Assembly (NCBI GenBank): GCA_027625915.1
Contig: JANTQA010000016.1
Span: 1,679,001 to 1,743,000 of the forward strand
From: Anaeramoeba flamelloides
Lineage: Eukaryota > Metamonada > Anaeramoebidae
Reading direction: 5' to 3'
Length of the DNA: 64,000 nt
Shown piece after piece: positions 23,875-36,042 of the stretch. A program made the position numbers and the translations under genes. How positions within the stretch are numbered: position 1 is the stretch's first letter; every line of letters begins with the position of its first letter. The notes below the pieces were generated by a model. It made no database searches, was not told where the DNA came from, and saw only the letters and a program-made list of their open reading frames with translations.

Positions 23875-25445
23875 TTAATTTTGTTGTTTTTCATTAATTT
23901 CTTTGCTCTCTTTAATCTCTTCAATTTCGAAAACCAATTTTTTAGGGATTTCCCAAGTAAAATCAGGGTCGTTTCTGCCAAAATGGCCATAACAGGATGT
24001 TTTTTTATAAATTGGACGCTTGAGATCTAATTGAGAAATGATTCCGTATGGTGTCAAATCAAAGTTCTTTTTAATAATGCGAAGGATTTCTTTGTCGCTT
24101 TTGATACCTGTTCCATAAGTGTCCACGTGGATCGAGATTGGATCAACCATCCCAATACCATATGAAACTTGCACTAAGCAACGTTGGCAGAGCCCAGCAG
24201 CGACTAAGGATTTGGCAACCCATCTTGTTGCATATGATCCTTAGCGATCAACTTTGGTGCAGTCTTTCCCGCTGAAGCATCCACCGCAGTGTGATCCAAA
24301 GCCTCCATATGTGTCAACAATGATTTTTCTGCCTGTTAATCCTGCGTCTCCCATTGGCCCGCCTGTGACGAATTTCCCAGATGGGTTGAGGAAATATTTG
24401 GTGTTCTCGTCAACATATTTCTTTGGGAGGATTGGCTGAATAACATGCTTCATCAGCCCTTCTTCAATAGTTTCCTTGTCTGCTGTTTCTAAGTGCTGTG
24501 TCGAAATTAAAACATTGTGGATTCTTAAAGGTATCAAGTGCCCGTTTTTGTCTTAGGAATACTCAACAGTGACCTGGGTTTTCCCATCAGGAAGAACCCA
24601 GGGTAAAATTTTTTCAACTCTTACTTTTTATAATTGGGCCGCAAGCTTATTAGCAAGTACATGTGTCAGTGGCATCATTTCTTCAGTTTCATTTGTTGCA
24701 TATCCAAACATTAATCACTTTGGGTTTGAAAAATTGATTTAATTTTTTTGTTTTTGGATTTTTTATTTTGTTAAAAGTTAAATTGATGAGTTTTCAATTT
24801 AAATATGAAACAAAAAGTAAAAGAAAGGTTTTTAGTTTTGAGAGGAATTTCTTGGATTTTAGTTTGGGTATTATTATTTCAAAAAAAAATATATCACAAA
24901 AAGGACAAAATAGGCTTACTTGATCGCCTGCTCCGATATTTTTTTCATCCTTTTTTAAATGAACAGCCTTGGCAATTTCCAAAGACTGTTGTTCAATTGC
25001 AACAAGCACGTTACACGTTTTGTAGTCAAACCCTTTTATGGAGTTATCATACCCAATTTCCTTGACTGCCTTTCGGACGACTTTTTGAAAATCAACAATA
25101 CCTTTTGAAGTAATTTCTCCAAAGACAAAGACAAGCCCTGTTTTGGTGGCTGTTTCACAGGCTACTTTTGAATTTGGATCTTGCTCTAAAAAGGCATCTA
25201 AAATAGAATCAGATACATAATCACATAATTTGTCTGGATGGCTATTAGGTTTTGTGTTCAAGGAGTAGGAGAATTATGTAACAAAATTTTTGGGGAAAGT
25301 AGGAGAAAAGAAAGAAAAGAAGATTTAGTTTGACTTTGGGTAAAACAGAAAAAAAAAAAAAAAAGAGAAAATTGGGAAATTTAAAAACAAACCCTCTACA
25401 AACAGATTCGCTTGTAAACAAAAAGGAATTATTTTTATTGGTCAT
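23875..25445 (-). pseudogene. S-adenosylmethionine synthetase copy with four in-frame stops
   Basis: S-adenosylmethionine synthetase (MAT) makes SAM from methionine and ATP. Three exons are seen: 25393-25445, 24920-25241 and 23875-24717, with 151- and 202-bp GT-AG introns and consistent phases. The reading covers 405 codons, the normal MAT length. Family motifs run in order: [84 protein letters not shown] and FSGKD, then [13 protein letters not shown] and YGHFGR. Exons 1 and 2 are open. Exon 3 has in-frame TGA at 24715-24717 (where the family has Gly of GAGDQG), TAA at 24628-24630, TAA at 24553-24555 and TAA at 24241-24243 (the Ser after KVDR). Several invariant positions are also changed, for example VNEG to VCRG and GGGAFSGKD to CGGCFSGKD. 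No other gene here reads stops as sense, so a recently dead copy is most likely. A functional copy should exist elsewhere. Confidence 0.85.
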
Positions 25446-28400
25446 AATTTTGAAAAACAAAAAAAAAAAAAATTTATTGTTAAAATAGGTTTAAAGAAAA
25501 TTTTTCTAGCAAGAAAAAAAAAGAAATGATCATTTTTATGGAGAAAATCTCTTTTTAAGGAAAATTTTAAAACAGTACTTGTTATTCAAATGGATCACAG
25601 AAACAAATGGTACACAGTAAAAGAAATTTATTTGTAAAATTTTCTGAATCTGAGTGATGTATGTGTCGACTATGCATCAAAAAAAATTGTTAAATAAGTG
25701 CAGTTGGTTGGCTTGCTAAACAGTAGTGGTGTTGGTATTGAAGAAAAAACACAACTTAGTCCATTTGAAACTTGAATAAAGAAGTTGGATAACGCGCGCT
25801 AACAATTTGTTAAACTAAGTTTGCTTTTGAATAAATGATAAAAAATGACAAAAATTATAATTTATAATTTTCAAATGCTTTTAATCAGCTTCATTAGAAC
25901 AGAATTGCCCATAAATTTTCGTTTTTGATTGATTCTGAGATTTAGTTTTAACTTTACTCTTGAAAATATTCTTATTGTAAAGATTTAAAAAGATCTTGAA
26001 CTTTTTATTTTTTTAAGGGACGAGTACTAAAAAAAAAAAAAAATAATGAAATTTGCAAAAATGATTTTGGAATTTTTCAAGTTTTTTGTATTAAAATTGT
26101 GATTTTTTCATAAATGTAGCACCTTTCTGGTATTTCCTCAAGGTTCAGGAAACTCGACCATATATTTGATGTATTTGGTAACACTATATCCAATTTAAAA
26201 AAGAAATAAAGTGATTAGGGGATAGAAACGTTAAGAGAAAATCTAAAATACTCTTTTTGTATTCAAATAAACCCAAACATCTATCTTCATTATTTTATCG
26301 ATTGGAATTTGTTTTCATTTAGATTATAAAATATACTGAAAAGTGTCCTGACACTGGGGGGGATTATCATAAAAATATCACAGTTAATGAAATAATCACA
26401 ATTTTTTTATACAACACATAAAAAATTCAAAAATAAAGTTTCAACATGTGTAAATTTTATAACAAATTTAAATAAATTTTACTATATCTGAAATTGGAAA
26501 AACCAAGAGAAATTTCATTACAACAAAAATAAATTTACATTTTATACTCTTTTTAGAAATAAATTATTATTTTGAGAGGTTAGATCTATTTTTTTAAATT
26601 TTTCAAAAACTTCAAAATCGAACATATATCTGAATTATTTAAAAAAATTATTTACTTTGAAAGAAGAAAGAAATATTAGTATCTTTAAAGGAAGGATACT
26701 AAAATACACTTTAAAAATAAAACCACTAATTTCTAGAATAATCCAGTATAAAAAACCCATTCAATTTTAAATAGAGTCAACAATTATTCTAAATTTGAAA
26801 AAAATATGATTTTTTTATCCAAAGAATAGTTCAAATCAATTTTCTTATTGAGTAATAAAAAAATACGAGGAAAAAAATCAAATCATCAAATTACCCCCTC
26901 TCCTCTTAAAAAAAATAAAATAAAATAAAAAACAAACACTTTAAGAAAAACCTGAAGAGTTTACTTATAACAAAAAAAAAAATTTTTTTAATTTGATTGT
27001 TTTTGACCAATAATTAATACCCGATCTCAATTTTTAACTAGTTAATAATAAACTAACTATTAAACAAACAAATAGAATTTATTTTCATTTCTTAATCTTT
27101 GAAAAAATTTCAAACAAATCAAATGAATTCAAAATAATAATTCCAATAAAAATAAAAAAAATATTAGATATTTCCAAATATCTGATTTAAATAATAAATA
27201 TCCGTGAATAAAATAAAGGCTCAATTTTTTTCTCGGCGTTTAAGGATTCTATATTTGTTTTTTTTGCCTGTGTTGTTAAATTAGGATTAAAGATTCAGTG
27301 TTAATAATTTCAAAAAGTAAGATAAATTACTAAAAGTGAGATTTCCTAAAAATTAACTTTGTATTTGAATATTTTTTTTCTTTTTTGAAAAAAAACCTAA
27401 TAAAATTTGACTGGATATTTTTAATTTCAAAATTAGTTCCGGAAAAATTATTTTTTTATGCAAAAGAAGAACTTATTTCCCCAAAGTTGATAAATGTGAG
27501 ATTTAATTAAGTTTTAACTGCGAATATGAAAATAATTAAAATATTACTTATGAGAATAAAATTAATAATATTTACTAATACCTTGAGATAATTGTCGTAA
27601 AAAGATTGGGTATACAAGATAACAATTATAGTATAATTTACCTGAATGATACCCCCCCCCCCCCCTAAAATAATTATTTTTTTTTCTTTTGAGGAGTTTA
27701 AAATAGTCTTTCCAAAATGAAATCCCACGACAGAATAAGTTTAAAAAAAACAATAATAAAAAGAGTATAAAAAAGCCTTATGAACCCCTTTTCAAGTACT
27801 CTGTTTTTAACACTTTCTTAAAATTCTTCTTTTGTAAAAAAAGTATCAACCGAGATACATACATAGATATACATATATAGATACAGACATATTAATATAT
27901 AAACAAGATTTCAAAAAATTTGACCCACTTTCTAATTTGAAGGGAACTTTTTTTTTAGTATATATCCCAAATTTTCACAAAAATAATATTTTCAAAATTT
28001 TTGGATCAGAATCATTTTTTCTAATTTTGCAAATTTTAGTTTTGATTTTTCAAATTTTCACATTTCTTTTGTTTTTTTTTTGAAAAGATTTTTTTTTTCG
28101 ATTTCTTTTTTTTTTGTTTTATTTTTCCATTCTTTTTTTTTTGCAACAGATCATGTGAAAAAAAAAATCTCTGAAAAGATAAATAGTCAAATAGAAAATT
28201 GAGACTATTTAATGTCTTTTATATCGAATTAAATTGATGTGCAAAAAACTTGTTTTTAACTTTTTTTAAGTGAAAGTTTAAGATATAAAAAATATCAGTA
28301 ATGCACATTTCTAAAATTGTTACTCACTTTTTTTTGTTTTTGGTTTTATTTTTTTTTAATTTTTCAAATATCATGGTTTTTATATATTTAGAAGATTTAA

Positions 28401-28515
28401 AATAAATCAAAAATCATATTTAATTATTTATTGGTCTTGAATACTAAATGATATTTTTTCTATTTTTTATTTCTAATTAGACACAATTTTAGAAATGGAG
28501 TTTATTTTAATTATT
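25446..28515. other. Gene-free stretch with a 14-base C run
   Basis: No supported gene. It contains a run of 14 consecutive C at 27652-27665, unique in this AT-rich window. Frames crossing it (27507-27753, minus) owe their Gly run to it and are not genes. The remainder is A/T-rich with T runs near 28070-28140. Confidence 0.45.
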
Positions 28516-29764
28516 AGAGGTTTTGATGATAACATGCTTAATTCACAATAAAGTTATAAAAATTGCCATAATTTCTATCAAATTGTGATATATCAGAAAA
28601 TAGCTATATTGAATATTACCGCAATAGTATAGAAAATCGCGATATTCTATAAAATCGCGATAATTATTATAAAATTGTGATAAATGCCAAAATATTGTGA
28701 TTAAAAAGTAGTTGAGATAAAATATTTGATGGATTTTTGGTCTAATTGAGAAATATTTTGACAAAAAAATTTTTTTAACAAAAAAATTGATTAGGTGAAA
28801 AAAAGTCATTCTTTGAAAAAACAACAAAAAAGATACTTGCTTCAATCAAGGATAAGATCAAAGATTTTTTATTGTGTTTTCATTTTATTTGGTTGTCTAA
28901 CCGATCGATCCTTAAGATCAACTAACATAATAAAAAATGCAAATAAAAATATTTTAAGTTAATATTGGTGTTGTAAATTGCCTTGAATAATTAGCTTCTA
29001 AAACAACCAACCCTTTATCTGTTCTTTAAATAATGTGTTCTTAGGTTAAAACATTTTCAATATTCTCAGAAAGCTAAAAGGGGTTGGATAACTCTTCAAA
29101 AGATTTCACAACATCCTTGCTAGTTGATCACCAATTATTAAGATTTTTTATAGATTTGTCTTCTTGTTCTTTTTCTTCTTTGAACATCTTTGCATTGGAA
29201 AGAAAACACAATTAGAGCTTACAGGTTTTTATTTGATCGATCATTCAATAAGAAATGAAATTATTCTTTATTCTTTTTAGCTATTTAAAATTGTGAATGT
29301 AACAAATCCATTGTAAGAAAACACATCTATTTTTATATTCAAATGTATTATTGAAATGTGAAATTATTAATTTGATCATAAAATTTGTTTGAGATTTTAT
29401 ATTTTGTTAAAAAAAAAAAAGAAAAAAAAAAATTTTGTGTTTCAACTACAAACCAAATTCATTCCCTTTATAAAAGTTTTCCGTCTTTCTAAACTTTCAA
29501 ACACTAGAAGACAGTTCACAACCATTAAAAAACTTTCAAACATTTGTTAAAGGGGAAAGTGTTGTAAAAGTCTCAAGGCTTTATAAAAGTCTCAAGATTT
29601 TTTTTAGGCAAAATCAAAAAAATAATTTTTCATTTTTTCGCGATAATTTGAATATCGGGATTTTATAATTTTTCCGAGATAAAGTTGGACTAATCATGAT
29701 TTTTTTAAATTATCACGATTTTATTGTTAATTTCAAGATAATATATGTTATCACCAAAACCTCT
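28516..29764. mobile_element. 1.25-kb TIR element with CGCGAT subterminal repeats
   Basis: Begins AGAGGTTTTGATGATAACAT and ends ATGTTATCACCAAAACCTCT, an inverted pair of about 20 bases with one or two mismatches. Next to the left end are several degenerate repeats around AATCGCGAT (about 28560-28690). Near the right end are related repeats on TCGCGATAAT, ATCGGGATTTTA and TATCACGATTTTA (about 29638-29735). No transposase frame is seen inside, so it is non-autonomous. The sequence just right of it (29765-29960) is a relic of the 481-bp element family. Confidence 0.65.
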
Positions 29765-29965
29765 ATTTTTTGTGATAAATTTTTCAAAATGATCCTTTAT
29801 TTTCCAGAATTTCTTTTTAAATAAGAGAACTTTTAAAAAACAATTCCATATTTACTTAGGTTTATTGCTGACTTCTTTGGTCTGTTAAGATTTAGGTATT
29901 CTATAACAAAAGAAACACATTTTTTTTATTTGTAACATGAATTAAAAATTTATTCACTCAGTATT
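29765..29965 (+). repeat. Relic of the 481-bp Tc1/mariner-type MITE
   Basis: Follows the right half of the element at 35562-36042 in order: a TTTTTTGTGATAAATTTT block, TTTCCAGAATTTCTTTTTAAATAA, AGGTTTATTG, TTCTTTGGTCTGTTAAGA and GTATTCTATAACAAAAGAAACAC. It is clearly more diverged than the copy at 45393. Confidence 0.6.
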
Positions 29966-29984
29966 TTACCAACTGTAGAAACCT

Positions 29985-30066
29985 GATTTTGTGCTTTAAT
30001 TTCAACAGATTTTTTTTTACCTTAAATTTTATTGATAGTTTATTCCTTAAAATTGGAACTGACTGT
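29985..30066. repeat. Right-half relic of the foldback MITE
   Basis: TTTTGTGCTTTAATTTCAAC ... CCTTAAAATTGGAACTGACTGTA matches the right arm of the elements at 4297-4493 and 44740-44940. The left arm is not recognisable. Confidence 0.6.
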
Positions 30067-30558
30067 ATATAGTTCTAAAATTATATAAAAGGTAAATGAA
30101 AATTTCAATTTAAAACCCAAAAATCATACTTTTAATAACAAAACTTCCAAACAATTATTCTTTTGATCTTTACATCAGATTTGGTAAAAAAATTTAGAAT
30201 ATTTGCCATTTTTTAACAAACTTTAAAATTCAGACCAAGTTGAAGATCATTCAGCTAAGAACCAAAATAACATCTAATTACACCTAACACAATCTAATAT
30301 TTTTTTCATCCTTGTGAGGTTTTTAACCTTAAAAAATAACAAGCAAATAATAAACTATTTGCAATTTATTCATAACCGTATTTAAGTTAAAAATTCTTAT
30401 GAATAGTGATCTACTCACAATAGATTTCATTGTTGAATCCTAGAACTTATCAACAATTCAAAATTGATTCATTTTTTTCAAAAGTTCTTCAGACAATAAA
30501 AGATTCAGAACTTTCATTCGTTTTTCTCTTTCCAAAAACTCAAAAAAACATATTAAGG

Positions 30559-31980
30559 ATGATCAGTCATTCAAGAAAAATCACTAATAATAATTTTTCT
30601 GGCTTGTATTATGATCCACAACAAGACAGGTATTTTGCTTACGATCCAACGCTAACTCAAACAAGAGAAGAAAAAGAAAAAGAAAAAGAAAAAGAAAAAG
30701 TTAAAGAACAAGAAAAAAGAGAAAAGATGGTGAATTCTTTCTCAAAGAAACGTAGAATGCCCTTTACAACAGATATTTCACAAGAGTTGTTTTATTTTGA
30801 TAATGACACTTCCATTCGAACAAACACTGTTGATAAATTATACTCGGATCTTGGATGTGTTTCAAAAAAGCAACTTACGTATTTCCCAAAAAACCCTTTA
30901 AAAGTGCCAATTTGTATGTGTGGATCAAACAAACTGGCAGTTTGCACAGACAAGATCTTTATTTATGAGATCACTGAAAACCATTGTAACAAAAGGTCTA
31001 ACGATCTTGGCTTTGAGCCAACAAATAATGGGAACAACACGAAAGATGAATCAAATCTTAATTGCCCATCCTTATCAAAAAATTCCTTAATGCACTACCA
31101 AGAATTGTCACAAATAACTTGGTCATTTGGTACAAACGATCAGCTCTATTATACGACACTAGGCTCAAATACTGGTTCAAAGCTCTGTTGCTTTTCATTA
31201 AATTCTAATCGGAATAATGAATTATTAAATTTACCAAAAAAGACCATTTGGTCTGTTGCGAACCCTTTTTGTAACAATCGTCCCAAAGAAAACCGCACCC
31301 CAAAAAAATTGATTCTAGGGTGTTCAGGCTCCATACTAACTTTTGATTTACAAAAATCCAAAATTATTCGGAATATGCCACTAAAAAAATCAGATGTTTT
31401 TTGTTTACAATCAACACCGAACATCTTAATTAGTGGGACAAGAGACGGATCATTGTTTGTGTCTGACTTAAGAATGAAAAAAACTAAAATCCAAAAGATA
31501 TATTTACAAAGAACGCCAAATAATAATAAAAAAAAGAAGATTTTGAAAAAAAATAATAATTACAATAACAAGTACAATAACAAGTACAAATACAAGAACA
31601 ATTACAATTATAATAATAATACAAATTTGTTTGACAGCTCGATTTGTGACATTTCTCTTTCCAAAGACGAATTTTCATTATTTTGTTTATTACGCAATAA
31701 ACTTGTATTGTGCGATTTAAGATTCCCAAAAATTACTCAAAATTTCAAAAACTTTTTAAATTTCGACTATAAAATGACACAATTAAAGCAAGAACCTATT
31801 TTACAAAATGGGATAATCGTCGGGGGGTATTCGCCACTTTCTTTATATAATAAATCCAACCAATTTCCAATTGTACAATTTGAGACCAATGAAACCATTT
31901 CTTTTGAAATCACTGAATATAATAATTCTCCATTAATTATCACCTTATCAGAAGATGGTGAAATTTCCTTTCTTTATTAA
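30559..31980 (+). CDS. DCAF4-like WD-repeat protein
   Basis: 473 residues counted from the first ATG of the open frame. The start GLYYDPQQDRYFAYDP (about 16-31) matches the short N-terminal block of DCAF4/WDR21 proteins, which are candidate substrate receptors of the CUL4-DDB1 ubiquitin ligase. A Lys/Glu run follows at about 38-55. The C-terminal half contains WD-like units: NILISGTRDGSLFVSDLRM and SICDISLSKDEFSLFCLLRNKLVLCDLRFPK, each ending in a D-L-R of the type used by DDB1-binding WDxR boxes. A final unit is LIITLSEDGEISFLY. The two units are separated by an Asn/Lys/Tyr-rich insert (about residues 318-354). The frame is open upstream to 30430 without an ATG, so an additional 5' exon is possible. 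The family call is moderate because repeats are diverged. Confidence 0.7.
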   Translation: MISHSRKITNNNFSGLYYDPQQDRYFAYDPTLTQTREEKEKEKEKEKVKEQEKREKMVNSFSKKRRMPFTTDISQELFYFDNDTSIRTNTVDKLYSDLGCVSKKQLTYFPKNPLKVPICMCGSNKLAVCTDKIFIYEITENHCNKRSNDLGFEPTNNGNNTKDESNLNCPSLSKNSLMHYQELSQITWSFGTNDQLYYTTLGSNTGSKLCCFSLNSNRNNELLNLPKKTIWSVANPFCNNRPKENRTPKKLILGCSGSILTFDLQKSKIIRNMPLKKSDVFCLQSTPNILISGTRDGSLFVSDLRMKKTKIQKIYLQRTPNNNKKKKILKKNNNYNNKYNNKYKYKNNYNYNNNTNLFDSSICDISLSKDEFSLFCLLRNKLVLCDLRFPKITQNFKNFLNFDYKMTQLKQEPILQNGIIVGGYSPLSLYNKSNQFPIVQFETNETISFEITEYNNSPLIITLSEDGEISFLY

Positions 31981-34525
31981 AAATGTAAAAAACATTTTTT
32001 TTTCAATAAAAACTTTCTAGAAAATTATTTTGAAACACTAAGGCCCAATGTTACTAATATTAATGATAGACTTTAACGTACCATTCAAAATAATAACATT
32101 GTAAATAGTAAAAACTAAAAATATAGATATTAATTATTATTGCTTTTTTTTTTTGTTTTTTTTTGATTGTAAAAAAATAAACTCTGAAAAATTTATTTTT
32201 CTCTCTTTGTATTTTTTTCTATACTAAAAAGAATTAAGTTAATAAAAATGAATTTAAAATTTTTGGTGAGTTTTATCATATCATTCTTTAACAACTTTTT
32301 ACAAACATCAAGCATTTGTAAATTTTATAATTGTTTTTTTGAGAAATCGAGTTTTAGATTTACAAAAGAGATCAATGAAATAACTTTTTGATGATTTCAT
32401 TAATGTATCTTTTTATAATCAAAAACCTTTTTTTTTTGTTTTAAAAGTTTAATTCCAATTATTCATTTGATTGTTAAAATAAAAAGAATTTTTTTCCAAA
32501 GAAAATATTTATTTGAAGTATCAGATCTTAAAATATTTATATTAATTATTTTTTAGTTTAATTTTCACTTATTGAGATTGATGGGAAATTGTACTATATT
32601 TCAAAGATAAAAGAAGCTTTTGAAAAAATTGTAAAAAAAAAAAAAAAATCATTTACTTTAGGGAGTGGCAACTTTAAAAACAAAATTTTCACTTTCTAAT
32701 ATTTTGAAAGAAAAGTCGAAAACAACCTTTTTTTTTCTTTTTTGGTTTCTTTCTTTTTAGTTTTCAAAGTACTTGTTGAAAAATAATGTATTATTTTTTT
32801 TTCATATATAATATTAAAATCTCAGAATAGAATGTTTAGTTGATTTATTTTATCTACTTTGGAGGAAATGTAAATGTATTAACTTCTATTCTTATCTTAA
32901 TATTCTATTGAGAAATTTTATTTTAAGTTTGAAAAAAATTTATAAATTGTTTTTCAAGTATCACTTTAAATCATAAAAATCTTATAGAACTCTATTTAAA
33001 ATTAATAATACAATTTTCTTACCTATAAATCAAAAATAAATAAAATGATAAAATTGTTGGATTTTGATTATATTATCTTATTCTAATTATACCCATTCAC
33101 TAAATTTTAAAGGAAAAATACCAAGAAAATAAGAGAGAATTGATAAAAAACCTTCAGAGTATCATATATTTTTTTACCGGTTTGGCAAATATGAAGAATT
33201 TAAAATGTTTTTTGTTTAATTTGGATTATATAAAGAAAATGATTTAACGGGAGAAAACTCAAAATAAAGAATGTGTTTAATGTTATTTTTACTCTTGAGT
33301 ATTTTTATTATTATTAATCTAAAATGATAATAATTTGAATTTTATTGATTCTTCATAATTTATAAATATGGTCTTACAAATTTTCCTTCAATCTGCCAAG
33401 TAAATTTAACCCAAAATTAAATTTAATTTTATCTGATCATTGATTTTATTACTTTATTTTGTATGACTTTTTTTAAATTAGTCACCTTTTTACAGATCTG
33501 GGTATTAATTGTATTATTAATTTACATTTTAAAATATTTTAAATAAGAAGTAAATTACAAAACTATGGAATTGGAATTTATTCTGAATACTTATCAATAG
33601 ATCAATATTATATATATATATATAAGCTATTTCCAATAATATAGGGCATTTTTTATTTCAATAATTATTTCTTAATATTAATTCAATTATACAAAATGTA
33701 CAACAATAATATGTTTTTTAACATATATCATACTTAATTTCTTGTATTTTGAAGTTTTATTAATGGATTCTAAATATTTTTTTTTGAATTAAAATTATTT
33801 TGCAAAATTTTTAATTTTGAAAAAATAATAGAGTCAAATTTCTCATTTCATTATTTTTTCGAATTCTTCATTTTTTTCATTTTTACTTTGTTATTATTAT
33901 TTTCCAAAATTTAACAAAGTTCAGAAGAGATGTGATAAGAAATCAACCAAAAATTCTTTTGATTCTAAACAATTGAGTTGACTTCGATGGACTTTGGTGG
34001 AAAAATTGCTCAGAACAGTTGTACACTTCAATTAAAGAGGTGAGATAAACAAAAAAAAAAAAAAATAAAAAGGTTTTTTTTTTTTTTTTTTTCATTCAGT
34101 TTGCTTTTTTTAAATGTTTTAAAAAAAAAAAAAAAAAAAAAACACAAAAAAAGTTAATGGGAAAAACAAAAAGTTAATGATCAAATGAAAAACAAAAAAT
34201 CTAAAGATCAAATCAAAAATATATTGAAGTATGATTTTACACATTATCAAAAAAAAAAATTGAAAGAAAGATCGAACTAAAGATTGTTAAATAGACATTA
34301 CTAATTTTGGATATTTTTCCAAAAATTAGGGGCAATTTTTTTTTTTTATTTTTATTTTTTATTCTTCGAACTTTGATCAATAAACACAAATTTTAATAAA
34401 GAGTTTTATTATTATTAATGGCTTCGTTTTTTTTTTTTGTCTAAAGTTTTGAGTTTAATAACTGAATAAAGAATTTATTCTTATATTGATTGATATTTTT
34501 TTACCCCACATTTTTGGATGGAGCT

Positions 34526-34557
<32 letters not shown>

Positions 34558-35561
34558 TTCCTCTTTTCTAGAACATCAAAATGCCAAATAATGATACATT
34601 TTTTAAATAGGCAATTAATTGAAATAAAAATGATAAATTAGACTCTTACATACTAAAAAGAATAACGAATTAAACCAAAGACTTTGTAAAACATAAAAAT
34701 AATGAAATAAACTCTGTTTCAGTCAAAGGGGCCCAACGTTTTTTTCAAATATCAATTATTTTATATAATTGACCTTTGAAGAAAAAATAAGAAATAAACC
34801 GAATAATACACCTCAAAGAAATGTTGATACATGTCTGAAAGAATATTAATAAATCAATATCTTTTCTTAAAAATTGAAAAACTCAAATTCTTAGGGCCCT
34901 ATTAAGAAAAACAACGATGTTTGTTTTGAACTTCTACTGGTATTTGAATAATAAATATCAAACATTTTTCACTTCATTTTCCATACTTTTCTTTTAGAAA
35001 TCAAGCCCTCAAACAAAGTTTGTTGGTATTTGTGGTCTCTATTTGAAAAAGGAAATGAAAATGAAGTGAAAATTTTTCACATTTATTAAACAAATATCAA
35101 GATCAAATTGAATTCCAATAGAAATCAATATGGTTTCTCAACAATCTTTACATGGTTTCAATGACATTAGAATAACAAGTTTTTACCAAGTGACTATTGA
35201 TCTTGCAATAAAAAATTTTTGCAAATGAATGACGTTTTAAAAAAAAATCGAAAAAAAAAACAAAAATGTGTAGAAATGTGAAAAAATGATTTCAATTTTA
35301 AAAATTTCCAAAATAAAATTTTTCTTCTAATATCTATGCAAACCCTTTAAACACGTGTATTATACCATTACAACTCGGCCCCTTTGACTGAAAAATAGTT
35401 TATAACTTTTGAAAACCCATAGAAAAAATTGATTTTATTATTCAGATACATTTTGTAATATTTTTGGATTAAAGTTCGGTAATTATTATAAAAAATGTTA
35501 AATAAATCCAATAATAGTTACAAATCAATAAAAATGAAAATTTTAAATATTTAGATGAAAA
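31981..35561. other. Gene-free stretch holding one TIR element
   Basis: No supported gene. It contains long T and A runs (34077-34091, 34123-34141), a (TA)n run at about 34526-34553 and the TIR element at 34717-35393. A possible short exon-like reading at 33988-34042 was considered and rejected. Confidence 0.45.
34717..35393. mobile_element. 677-bp TIR element with GGGGCC ends
   Basis: The left end TTTCAGTCAAAGGGGCCCAA and right end CTCGGCCCCTTTGACTGAAA form an inverted pair of about 17 bases, conspicuous for its GC content in this context. No coding frame lies inside. No clear target-site duplication could be assigned by eye. A single copy is seen in the window. Confidence 0.65.
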
Positions 35562-36042
35562 TACAGTGATCAAAATAATGCGTGTACAACGACTATAATC
35601 CGTGTTTCAAAATATTATCCGTGCTTTTTTTTATTCTTCTACCAAGGCAACATCCAATCTACTACCAAATAGTATACCTAAGTACAAATCAATTTTGAAA
35701 GTAAAGGTCTGGTTATTTTCAGTAAAATTTAAATTATTCACGCAAATAGTTGACAATTTTTCATAATATTCTCAATTTTTTTGAAATTTTTTGTTTTTTT
35801 GATGATTAAAATTTTTAAAAAAATAAACTCTATTTTTTGAGATAAATTTTCCAATTTGATCCTTGATTTTTAGAATTTCTTTTTAAATAATAGAACTTTA
35901 AGAAACCATTACCATATTTTTTTAGGGTTTTATATTGGTTTCTTTGATTGGTTAATGTATAGGTCTTCTATAACAAAAAAACACGCTTTTTATTTTGAAA
36001 CACGCATTAAATTTTTTGGCACGCTTTATTTTGACTACAGTA
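35562..36042. mobile_element. 481-bp Tc1/mariner-type MITE, copy 1
   Basis: Flanked by TA. The left end CAGTGATCAAAATAATGCGTG pairs with the inverted right end CACGCTTTATTTTGACTACAG. CAGT-type ends and a TA target are typical of Tc1/mariner elements. A second, nearly identical copy is at 45393-45866, and older relics lie at 29765-29965 and about 22170-22330. The open frame at 35995 is partly element sequence and is not a gene. Confidence 0.8.

Noticed and set aside
23875-25261. Reassigned stop codons in the SAM synthetase gene
   Set aside because: All other genes in the window end at TAA or TGA where their families end and contain no internal stops, so a code change is not supported.
33988-34042. 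Exon-like reading MDFGGKIAQNSCTLQLKR followed by GTGAGA
   Set aside because: No downstream exon with matching phase or recognisable family could be found, so a chance ATG and donor is as likely.
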